From Tetradesmus obliquus (Eukaryota > Chlorophyta > Chlorophyceae > Sphaeropleales > Scenedesmaceae), in contig CP126203.1 of NCBI GenBank assembly GCA_030272155.1, positions 3,534,001 to 3,598,000 of the forward strand: a DNA stretch of 64,000 nucleotides, given 5' to 3'. The position numbers and the translations under genes were made by a program. The notes under the pieces were generated by a model. The model saw nothing but the letters and a program-made list of their open reading frames with translations. It made no database searches and was not told where the DNA came from. The first letter of the stretch is position 1, and each line of letters starts with the position of its first letter. Positions 54,836 to 64,000 of the stretch are shown in pieces.

Positions 54836-57800
54836 CAGCAGCAGCAGCAGTGCGGCACATACACGGGTCAAGCTTGCGATGTGTGAGGCAAACCGTCTCG
54901 CCACATCAGCCTCAGCAGACAGCACCGTGGGCTCGCGCTCCTGCAGTAGCAGCAACAGCGTTCAGCACATGCCTGTGACAAAGAACACACCGCAGCAGCA
55001 GTGTATACGGCCGGCGGTTGCAGCACAGCGCGGGCTGAAGGATTCTGACGCTGCCACCTCTGCCATACCTGCTGATCAAACCAACCCAACCCATCGCTCG
55101 CCACCGCCCTAGCTTGCCTCAGGATGCACAGTGGCAGCTGTGCCACACATCTCGCATCTGGCTGTGCCGCACAGCTGGCGGCCAGGTCTCCCCTGCACCG
55201 CGGCCAGCAGCGCCTTGGTCTGCTGTCACCTGTGACCTGTAACATTTCGCATCTTGCTGCGCTTGATCTCACCTGCACTGCGGCCAGCAGTGCCTTAGTC
55301 TGCTGCTCCAGCCGGCCATACTCCGCCTTGAGCGCAGCTGCCTCAGCTTCACGTGCGCGCTCGCGCTTCCACCATTGCTGCTCGATGACGCTCATGCGCT
55401 GCTGCTCCAGCTCCTTTAGCTGGGCCCTGAACCGCGCCTCCTCCGCCTGCAAGCACCACCAGCAGCAGCAACTTTGATCAAACACGTAGCACCACCATCA
55501 CACACACAGCAACATGACGCGAGCATCTTCTGCCAGCAATCAAACAACAGGCAGGCAGCAGTGTGATCAGTGTGACATGGCAGCGTGGCGTGCAGTGCGG
55601 TTATCCTTGCTCGGGCTCCTTCAGCTCAACCCTGGACCGCGCCTCCTCGGCCTCCTAACGCCAACACATGAAAATCAGGCTCAGCAGTATCATTGCGCGT
55701 GCCCTTCTGCGCAATTGTTGCATGCACGATGATAGTGCTGCTGCAGTTGCAATGGGCTCAGTGCAGGTGCGCTACACTGAACAGCATGAATGAATGCCGT
55801 ACCTTCTTCCACACTTCCAGCTCCCAGGCCACAAGGTACTCCGGCATCTGCCTGAAGTCACCAGGAACAACACCCAGAACTGCACCAGGAAGTTCACCAT
55901 CAGCAGCCGAGTTCACACTGGGAACTCCAGCTGCTGCAACAGCAGCGCTATCATGCAACAGCTGAGCTTGAGGTGCAGCAGCACTCCCAGCAGCTGCTGC
56001 CATCCCCTGCTGCAGCTGCTGCTGCCGCAGCGCATACGGCCGCGCAGGCGCTGGCAGCACCCCCGCTGCTGCTGCTGCTCCTGCTGCCGGTGCATGCAGC
56101 TGCTGCTTGGGTGGTGTGCGGTTGCCAGGGCTCCGGAGAGGAGTGAGTGGGCCGCTGCTGCTGCTGCGCTGGTAGTGCCTGGCGCGTGCAGGCGACGCTG
56201 CTGCTGCTGCTGTTGCTGCTGCTGCACCTTTGTCTTCCAGTGACAGCACTACCCGCAGCAGGCCAACCTGCGGCACATAACGCATGCAAAGGTTGAGTTT
56301 TGAAAGCCAGCTAGCAGCACGGTAATAAGCTGCCTACATGCCATGCAGCCAGCTACACATACATGCACTGTAGCAGACAAGCTGTTCTCCTGAACTAATG
56401 CTGTCGCAGAGGGAGAGTGTGCATGTGCCACACCTGCACCTGCTCCTAGCGCTCCTCCCCGCCGTCTGCGCGCGCCATCATGGCATACACAGGTGCATAG
56501 CCATCAACCCAGCAGATGGCAACATATGCATGCACTACCGTTTATCAAGCTGTTGCCTTGAACTGCTGTGGAAGCTCAGAGAGAGAACGGCAAAACAGAT
56601 AGAGAGAGTGGCAGCCAAAGCAGAACCCACCTGCACCTGCTCCTGCCGCTCGTCGCCACCATCTGCGCGTGCCATCATGGCATACACAGGCGCATAGCCA
56701 TCCACCCAGCACTCCTGCAGCAGGGCTGATAGTGACACGCTCGCCACACCCAGCAGCAGGTCGGCACGCAACCTGCAAAACAGCACGGCAGGCAGCAGAC
56801 GGAACGTGTGAAGGACAGGAAGCCGCATTCATAGCAGTGCAAAGGTGCAGAATTGTTGTGAGGGCCTAAGCACATGGCTCCTTGCCTGTACAGAAATGCA
56901 CCGCCGACAGTACAGAAGCACTGCACGCCGTGCAGCAGCAGCAGCAGCAGCGACAGCAGCACATTTTTCTCTGTGGCATACTTCCAGCACCACGCACGGC
57001 TCCGCAGCCAGCAGCAAATCCCACACAGCCGCAGCCGTTGGGCAAGGGCACACCAAAACGAACGCACCATAAACTCCGAGCAACAGCAGCAGCAACTCAC
57101 TTCTCCCTGTGCCGCACTTCCAGCACCACGCGCGGCTCCGCAGCCAGCAGCCCTGCCAGGCCCATCACGCCAGCTGCAAAGTCCACGCAGCCGCAAGCGC
57201 TGAGCATGGAACCAACAAACATATTGCACTCCAGAAACAGCAGCAGCAGCAGCAGCAGCAGCGGCAGTAACAACTCACTTCTCTCTGTGCCAAACCTCCA
57301 GCACCACACGCGGCTCCGCAGCCAGCAGCCCCGCCAGGTTCATCACGCCAGCTGCAAAGTCCACGCAGCCGCAGCCGTTCGGCAGTGCTGCCTCGCTACC
57401 ACGCAGCACGTCGACTGCTGGCAGCGTGCGCAGCGGGGTGAGCTTTGGCGGCAGCTTGGCGCTGCAGGGGCCTGTCAGGAAGCCTGCAAGCGGCAGGGCA
57501 GTGAGAGAGAACAGCCAAGGGTGTTACAGAGAAAGACATAGACATGAGGACTTGGGCGGCAGCTTGGTGCTGCAGGGCCCTGTCAGGAAGCCTGCGGTTT
57601 GCAAGGGTGAGAAACAGAGACGCGATTGCGAGGCAGGCAGCAGTGCATTGCAAGTTAGGGCGGCCGCCTGCAGCGCCTGTTAGATATGGTGCAGACCAGG
57701 TGTCGAGGCAGCTGTATGCATGCTTGTTTCAGGCTTTGTAGCAGAGCTGCATTGATTTCAGTTGGCTGGCCTCACCAATCAGCTCCTGGGGCAGGAAGGC

Positions 57801-59675
57801 TTGCACGTACGCAGCAGCCATGGCAATCGGCAGCCGTCTGCCAGCCTGAAAGCTTCGTACATCCAGCGTGAACGTAAAGTGCCGGACAGGGTCAGCTGCT
57901 GCTGCAGCAGCGTCAGCTGCAGCTGCACCTGCTGCTGCCGCATCTGCCGGTGGCGGCGCTGCTTCAACTGCGTCTGCAGCAGCTGCAGGTAGAGCTGCTG
58001 TGTTAGGGCTAGCTGGTGTCTCCAGTTGCTGCAGCTGCAGTGCATCTGAAAGTACGTCAGCAGCCGCCGCTTCAGGCGCCGCATTCGCTGCTGCTGCTGC
58101 TGCTGCAGCATCGCCTTGCGCGTCCGCCACATATTCTGCTGCTGCCAGGGGCGCATCAACAGCGCCTGACGAAGCAGCTGTTGCTTGAGCAAACCGGCTG
58201 TCAGATTCTGCGGCCTGCAGCTGCAGCAGCTGCTGCTGTCGCCTGCGCTGCGCAAACGTAGGCAGGCTTGCCTCTGCAGCTGCAACAGCATCAACGGCAG
58301 GTGCAGTTGCTGCTGCCTGTGGCTCTTCTGCAGCTGCAGCTGCTGGAGGGCTGCCCAGCGCATCGCCTGCCTGCTGATGCCAGCTGCTCCTGGAGTGTTG
58401 CCGGCTAGCTGCAGCACTGCTGGTCGCCTCAGGGCGTCCTGCAGGCAGGGACTGTATGCCTGCCTCCTGCTGTGACAGCTGCTGCTCAACCTGCTTCTTC
58501 TGCTGCTGCTGCTGCTGGCTGCTTGGCAGATGCGCGCTGTCTTGTCTGCTGCTCAAGCTGACCACAGTGTTGTCTGCTCCAAGCTGATGCTCTTCTCCAA
58601 ACGCAGCAGGTGCTTCAGGATCTTGCTCATCATGCAAAGAGCTGCTGCTGCTGTTAGGCACCATTCCTGTTCCTCTGCCTGCCGTTCCCTTGTCTCTTGA
58701 CTTGGACGGCCGGAGGCTAGCTGCAGCAGAAGAGTGCTGGCTGCTCCTGCGGCTGCTTGTGGCAGAAGTGCCCGCAGCTCCTGCTGCAGGACTGCTGCTG
58801 CTGGCTGCTTCTGCTGCTGGGGGGCCACTGCTAGTGGTTTGCTCGTTCAGCTGTGGCAGTGCCCGCTCCTCTGTTAGCGAGTAGGCTACACGCAGCTGAG
58901 GTGGGTCTGTGAGCTTTGATGCATTTAGCTGTAGCCATTTGCCTGCGGCAGGATGCAGCCGCAGATGCAGCAGCGGTTGTAGACAGAGTCACATGTTGGA
59001 ACAAGGTGAAAACACTGCTGCATACACCGCAGCTTGCTCTTGTGCTTACCGCTGCAACTTCTTGCTCTCACTGTGGCAACTTGCTGCCATACAGCTGTCC
59101 GCGCTGTGCATGCAGGCAGGGGCGCGCACATACCTGTTGGGTCTGACTTGTACTGCGACTGCAGCTTGGCTGACCGTAGGCTGACCACTGCCCAGCCCAG
59201 CTTGCTGCCATCTTTGCTCAGCACAGTTAGCTTGCAGTGGCTAGAGCCGCTGGCCTGTGCCTTCCTGAGCTCATCTTTGCTGACGCGCCAAGTCAGGCTG
59301 CAGTTCCAGACGTGTGCATCTGTGCTGACGCTGTACTGTGTTGACTTGGAGTCTCCTGCAAGACACCAAGAAGGTTCCAGAGACCAACGGTGGTTTGGAC
59401 ACTTGGTCAGAAAGAAGGACATGATTGGAGACATGGCGATGTAGCTGTTTGGGTGATGCACAGGGCGCATGCCTGCATGTACAGTGCTGTAGTGCTTGTC
59501 CTGCAGGAGGGCTAGGCCAGATGAGGTTCCTGCACTGACCTGCGAAAGCTGCACAGCACAGCAGCGCCTGCGGCTCATCGCCAAAGCCACGGCCCTCCAG
59601 CACTTGCACTTTGAACAAGTAGCCATCGCCAGCAGCGGCAGCGCAGCCGCCCGATGGCGCTGCAGGGCTGGTCAT
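52309..59675 (-). CDS. UNI2: CEP120/UNI2 basal-body (centriole) protein
   Basis: Twelve exons (59540-59675, 59134-59355, 57776-58942, 57279-57483, 56631-56772, 55803-56267, 55273-55446, 54683-54799, 54432-54548, 53893-54039, 53521-53630, 52309-53266) sum to 3960 nt, 1319 residues. An N-terminal C2 domain (YLFKVQVLEGRGF to KWLQLNASKLTDPPQLRVAY) matches CEP120. A long Ala/Gln/Ser insert follows. A second C2/DUF3668 region runs from about residue 455 (RHFTFTLDVRSF, EPRVVLEVWHREK, LLLGVASVSLSALL, VGLLRVVLSLED). Then come WELEVWKK and the coiled coil, residues about 780-1000. The C-terminal motif LIASGLYARDDPVVLQIDAR corresponds to the conserved CEP120 end. In animals CEP120 promotes centriole elongation; Chlamydomonas UNI2 is its homologue in basal-body maturation. 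At 1319 residues it is longer than the ~1000 usual, because of low-complexity inserts. Confidence 0.9.
54800..55000 (-). repeat. Copy of the CEP120 EREPTVLSAEADVARR exon head
   Basis: An upstream copy, EREPTVLSAEADVARRFA at about 54951-54890, precedes the full exon (ERESEVLSAEADLARRRA, 54799). A CTG run (sense strand) ending in TAG abuts the real acceptor. Similar copies flank neighbouring exons near 55640 and 55210. Confidence 0.8.
56430..57278 (-). repeat. Donor-type copies of two CEP120 C2 exons
   Basis: The end of exon 4 (CGCVDFAAGVMNLAGLLAAE to HREK) recurs at about 57100-57195 and, decayed, 56965-57045. The end of exon 5 (WVDGYAPVYAMMARADGG) recurs at about 56430-56505. An acceptor-type copy of the exon 4 head (GFLTGPCS, then KLPPK) lies upstream near 57545-57596. 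Confidence 0.9.
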
Positions 59676-60469
59676 TGCAGGCTGCTGCTGCAAGCGTGGT
59701 CGGTGCAGTGCAGTAAGAAATCACAGCATGATGGAGGTGCGCGCTATGAAGTTGACAATTCTATGATTATTCGGGGTTTATCAACGGCAGCTGATTGGTA
59801 CAGCTAGGCGTTGAGTAAGCCCGGGGCACGCAGGATACAGCTGTGCATCCACAGCTGCTAGGGTGCTGCTGCTGCTTGAGCTGGCCAGCAATCACACCTC
59901 GAGGTTCGCCTGTCCGAAGCTTGTGGGTCTGAGTACATCAGCATTCAGATTTCTGCGCTATCTTTGCGCCTTCACCGATCATGTACAGTGCACTGTATCG
60001 TTGTTGTGCTGCAGCAGTAACACAGCTTCAACGGCAGAGCATGCTGAGCAAGCGACTTCATCAATCAAATTGCAAGATCGACATGTGTGGCGATACGAGC
60101 TGCTTCAGGAGGGTTTGTCCGTCAGCGTTGTCATGCCGTTGTCTGTCAGTGCGCATTTCAAATCAGCTGTCCATTACAGCATTGAGGTGTGAACCGTACT
60201 AAGTCAACGTACTCATAACGCCTTACTACGAAGAATCAAAGTTCTCGGAAGTCCGGCTGACGAGGGTTGCTTCTGCCTTGACCTGGTTGGTTGGCCTACC
60301 TACAGAATGAGGCCTTTCTCTGCACACACTTGACAGGCAATGATGCAGACAAGATTTTTGAGATGAGAATGCTTGTTGGACTTGGATTGCAGCAGTAGCC
60401 TAGAGAGAAAGCCAGGCCTCTGCCCAGGCCCCATCTGCTGTTGCTGTGTCAAACCGCAGCAGCATCAGC
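59676..60469. promoter_or_regulatory. Divergent promoter region between CEP120 and GBP genes
   Basis: The two genes start 794 bp apart on opposite strands. No convincing coding frame or named motif is visible. Confidence 0.45.
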
Positions 60470-63400
60470 ATGGAGAGCACCAGCAGCAACCAGCAAGGAG
60501 AAGCTCTCGAGCTGATTACGTATAATGTAGAAACTGGCAAGTTTCATGTCGGGCAGCGAGCATTGGCAATCCTGCGGGACATCAGGACGCCACTGTCTGT
60601 GGTGGCAGTATGCGGGAGGTGCGCAGAGCAACAGCCCCTGGATTTGTGCATGCTGCAATCGGCAAACAACTTTAGCACCATGAGTTGCATGACTTCGGTA
60701 CCAGTGAACACACCCAGCAACAGTAAGGAGAAAGCCCAGCCTGGAAACTCTCTCAGCAGCTGCACGGGCCGTCACGGCGCATGGGTTGCAGGACAGCAGC
60801 CCTTACAGCACACCTGGTAGCGATGCTTGTCACAACACTGACATGCACTCCATCAGCATCAACTTCCGTATGCTCCTGCAGGGCAAGGCAGGGCAAGTCC
60901 TTCATCCTCAACCAGCTCCTGCAAGTAACAGGTGGCTTCCAAATAGGCTCCACCACACGGCCCTGCACCAAGGGCCTGTGGATGTGGTCAACGCCTCAGA
61001 AGCGTGTGGATGAAGATGGCAAGGAGTACCACATCGTGCGTGGCTGACAGCAGCAGCTGCAGGCACTGTCAGCCGTTGAGGAGACAGTGCCGAACAGCAG
61101 GAGCAGTGATTTGCAAGCGTGCTATGTGTCCGCTGCAAAGCCGCCCAGTGCAGCCACCCGCAGCATGCGCCTAGACCACCAGGGGCTGTAGGGACAGCAC
61201 CACAGTACATGAATTATGTGTGTTACAGCTCCATATCAGCAGATAGCGCCGTGGTTTCAACTGGCCGTCATGCCAACAGCAGCTGTTTATTGCGCCGGCA
61301 TACGCTGAGGTGGTGTTGCGTGTGGCTGTTGTTTTGCAGGTGCTGCTGGATACGGAGGGCATTGATGCCTACGACCAGGTGGGGCTGAGCAGTGTTAGTC
61401 AGGCGTCCAGGCATGCCCGTGCACGAGTAACGACACAGCACCGAACAGCATGCAGCAGAAACAGAGCTACAGCCACATGGCCAGCTGCATCACGCCGCAC
61501 TGGCTGCCACATACACCTGCAGCAGCAACACAGAGAACAGGTGTTCATCAAAGATGGGGCTGCCTGCTTACGTATGCAGCAGTGGCATCACTTTATTTGA
61601 AGCAGCTGGAAGTGTGACTCCTGCACCTTTGAAGCAACACCGCATACTGCATGCTCGCTGAATTGTGTTTCATGTTGCTGACATGCGTCCTGCCACTGCT
61701 GCATGGGGCCTGCGGTCTGTTCTGCAGACAGCCCAGTACAGCACACAGATCTTTTCTCTGGCTGTGCTGCTGTCCAGCCTGTTTGTGTACAACCAGATGG
61801 GCGGCATCGACGAGGCAGCACTGGACAGGTGACACGCTCAGCACAGCTGCTGAAGCGTAGGCTGTATGGGCACATGCAGAAGAGCCATGGAAAATAGCCG
61901 CAATGGAGCTGTTGCAGGGTGCTCAGCTGCGGTCATCAGCTTGACTATGCAACTGCTGGCACCCATGCATTATTTAGAAAGCTTTCAGCTGGGCACTTGG
62001 CTCTGCACTTTTAAAGCGATTACAAGCCAATCAATGCGGTGGCTGCATTTAACGTTGTTTAGCAGAGCAAGTACCTTGTTGCTGCGCACTGATGACCTGC
62101 CTCCTTTAAGCAGCCGAGGGTACTTACTCCCTCCTCTCCTTGACCACCTGCTGCTGCTGCTGCTGCTGCTCTCTGTGCGTAGGCTGAGCCTGGTCACTGA
62201 GATGACCAAGCACATCAAAGTGCGCACCAACAGCAAAGGGGTGAGTAAAAAGCGCTGGCGACGCAGCTGCTGCGGTGTGGTTGCAACGTGCTTGCCGGTG
62301 ATCAATCTTGTCAGCAGACGCGCAGTGCAGGTGACTTGAAATGGATAATTGCACAGGCCACTCGCTTATAAAGTAACACACACGCGGTGAGATGGGATGT
62401 AACTTGTGACCAGGATGACATTGAGCGTTCATACCTGCTGCTGCTGCTGCCGCCGCCGCTGCTGCTGCTGCTGCTGCTGCTGCTCCGTCCAGACGGACCG
62501 CGAGCTGCGCGAGTTCACGCCCTCCTTCCTGTGGCTGCTGCGCGACTTCTACCTGCGCCTGGAGGACGAGCACGGCCGCACTGTGAGTGCTTCAGTGGTG
62601 CTGCTCTGTTTTCTTTCAGCTGCATTCTCAGTAGTTGTCTGTGCTCGATACGCTTACGACATCCTTGTTTTCAGCTATGTCTGCTGTGGTAACGCACGTG
62701 TGCATGCGTAATCTCCTGCGCAGGTGACGCCTTACAGCTACCTGCAGACCGCGCTGATGCTTGTGTGTGTAAATCTTTTTCGGGATCTGCTGGTTGTAAC
62801 ATGTCATGTCCTGCGTGATCTTCTGCGCAGGTGACGCCCAACGACTACCTGGAGACCGCGCTGATGCCTGTGGGCGGGCTGGGTGCTGCGGTGGAGGCCA
62901 AGAACGCCATCCGCACCAGCATCAAGGGCCTGTTCCCTGACAGGGACTGCGCCACGCTGGTGCGCCCCATGCACGACGAGCTGGTGAGTGGAGGTGGGAG
63001 TGATGGGGGAGGGGGGTGTTTGTCTGTCAGGCAAGGGAGCGTTGTTATTGATGTGGAAAGGATGGCGACCATGCGCGCCAAGCTGTTGAGGGGCTAGAGG
63101 GAGTCGCTTAGTAAGACATATGCATAACGGAGGGCGTGTTCCCTGACAGGGACTGCGCCAAGCTGGTGCGGCCCATGCACGACGAGCTGATGAGCGTGAT
63201 TGGGGTGGATTGCAGTTGTGCAGCAGGGAAGCCAAGGACGCTCTCCGCACCAGCATCGCTGCTCATCCTCACAGCAGCATGACTGCAGGCGACAGCACCC
63301 TCACATGACCTTGCTGGTACTGCAGCCTGCTTAACGTCGTGCGACCACAGGCAGTTGCACATGCATGGACTGTCTATTATCTAGCGCGTGATGCTGCATC

Positions 63401-63640
63401 ATTCTGTGTGGCTGCAGGCGTTGGTGACGCTGGATCACATCCAGCACAGTTGTTCACTGCCGGCGGCTGCTGCATCCTGCTGCACCATAACTTTCCCAGC
63501 AGCTCTGTTGACGCTAATTTTCGCATGATGCTGGATGGTTTGTGCAGGCGCTGGTGACGCTGGACCACATCCAGCCGGAGCAGTTGCGGCCGGAGTTCAG
63601 GGACGGCGTGGCCTCGCTGCTCAAGCTGATACTGCAGAAG
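60470..63640 (+). CDS. Guanylate-binding-protein-family GTPase (3' end outside window)
   Basis: Exons 60470-60618, 60882-61035, 61340-61378, 61728-61828, 62183-62240, 62493-62582, 62831-62983 and 63548-63640 join in phase for 279 codons and end at a donor, so the gene continues past the right edge. The large-GTPase domain has G1 GRARQGKS (residues 49-56), a switch region with STTRPCTKGLW, G3 DTEG (105-108) and LLRD (182-185) at the position of the GBP TLRD guanine-specificity motif. NDYLETALM, FPDRDCATLVRPMHDEL and LRPEFRDGVASL are family-typical. GBPs are dynamin-like GTPases; plant and algal members act in membrane or condensate processes, some in defence. ATG 60470 was chosen as the first in-frame start. 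Thr to Leu in TLRD is a mild deviation. Confidence 0.9.
62720..63460 (+). repeat. Junction copies around the GBP exons
   Basis: VTPYSYLQTALM (62725-62762) is an acceptor-type copy of the exon head VTPNDYLETALM. FPDRDCAKLVRPMHDEL (about 63138-63190) is a donor-type copy of the exon end. GDAGSHPAQ/ALVTLDHIQ-related sequence (63416-63455) is an acceptor-type copy of the last exon head. Confidence 0.85.
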
Positions 63641-63950
63641 GTGAGTGGGGCGTGGCTTCACAGCTGGATTGGCGCTTTGTGGGGGCTGGTCAGCTTCTAG
63701 CAAGGCGCTGCGCTATTGGGCGATCTTTTGGTGTCTGTGCCGAACAGTCTGGCTGCTGATCCTGGATGCAGGTGTCAGGATGCATCACATGACAAGTGAC
63801 GCAAACCAAGCAAGAAGTGACCCGTCGGCGCTTGCACCTGCGAGAGCACAGCAGTTTCTGCTGCATGCTATGCAACAACACATGCCACGTGCTGTTCACT
63901 GACGGCTTGCTAACAGCTTGCGCACAGCTCAAACCCGGTGTGTGTGCATT

Positions 63951-64000
63951 GGGGTTCCCACCCCTCGTTTGAGTGGAGCATGTAATGTAATGTATGTAAT
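63951..64000 (+). mobile_element. Second copy of the TGTAATG-tailed element, cut by window edge
   Basis: GGGGTTCCCACCCCTCGTTT, then GAGTGGAGCATGTAATG and a pentamer-like tail. It matches 31729-31779 in the same orientation. It would lie in a GBP intron. Confidence 0.55.

Overview
The window is nuclear DNA of a green alga (chlorophyte). The evidence is spliced genes with GT-AG introns, very frequent CAG/CTG triplet runs, long Ala/Gln/Ser tracts in the proteins, TGTAA poly(A) signals, a chlorophyte-style protein kinase with an HGD catalytic loop, and a CEP120/UNI2 basal-body gene. Within the chlorophytes a chlorophycean alga (Scenedesmus/Tetradesmus-like) seems likely, but that is inference. 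There is no sign of a prokaryotic or organellar segment.

Layout, left to right. 62-5210 (+): 3' part of a GAF-PAS-like protein kinase gene. 5211-8876: its presumed long 3' UTR with a tandem array. 8877-12222 (+): an unrecognised Ser/Ala-rich protein with two repeat arrays. 13910-17094 (-): a very-long-chain 3-oxoacyl-CoA reductase-like SDR. 17731-24467 (-): a SET-domain methyltransferase with a long acidic and basic C-terminal extension. 24751-28024 (+): a small two-LysM membrane protein that starts 283 bp from the SET gene, divergently. 30213-30836 (+): fragment of a small gene. 32659-33490 (-): a small, probably plastid-targeted protein. 33.5-36.1 kb: no gene that I can support. 36400-42446 (-): an unrecognised multi-pass membrane protein. 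43450-50583 (-): a complete cytochrome P450. 52309-59675 (-): CEP120/UNI2. 60470-63640 (+): a guanylate-binding-protein GTPase that runs off the right edge.

I built exon models by reading splice sites and checking phase. The models for the SDR (5 exons), SET (12), LysM (6), P450 (10), CEP120 (12) and the 32.7 kb gene (2) all sum to a multiple of three and end in a stop. The kinase and GBP models stay in phase as far as the window shows.

The most striking property cuts across almost every gene. Short stretches that span an exon-intron junction are tandemly repeated, two to seven times, with units of roughly 60-260 bp. Where the unit spans an acceptor, truncated copies (intron tail plus exon head) lie upstream of the full exon. 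Where it spans a donor, truncated copies lie downstream. Many copies keep a usable-looking splice site. A (CTG)n run often abuts the acceptor directly, so its terminal CAG is the splice site. I think this pervasive junction duplication, with the CTG-run acceptors, is the system in the window most worth following up.
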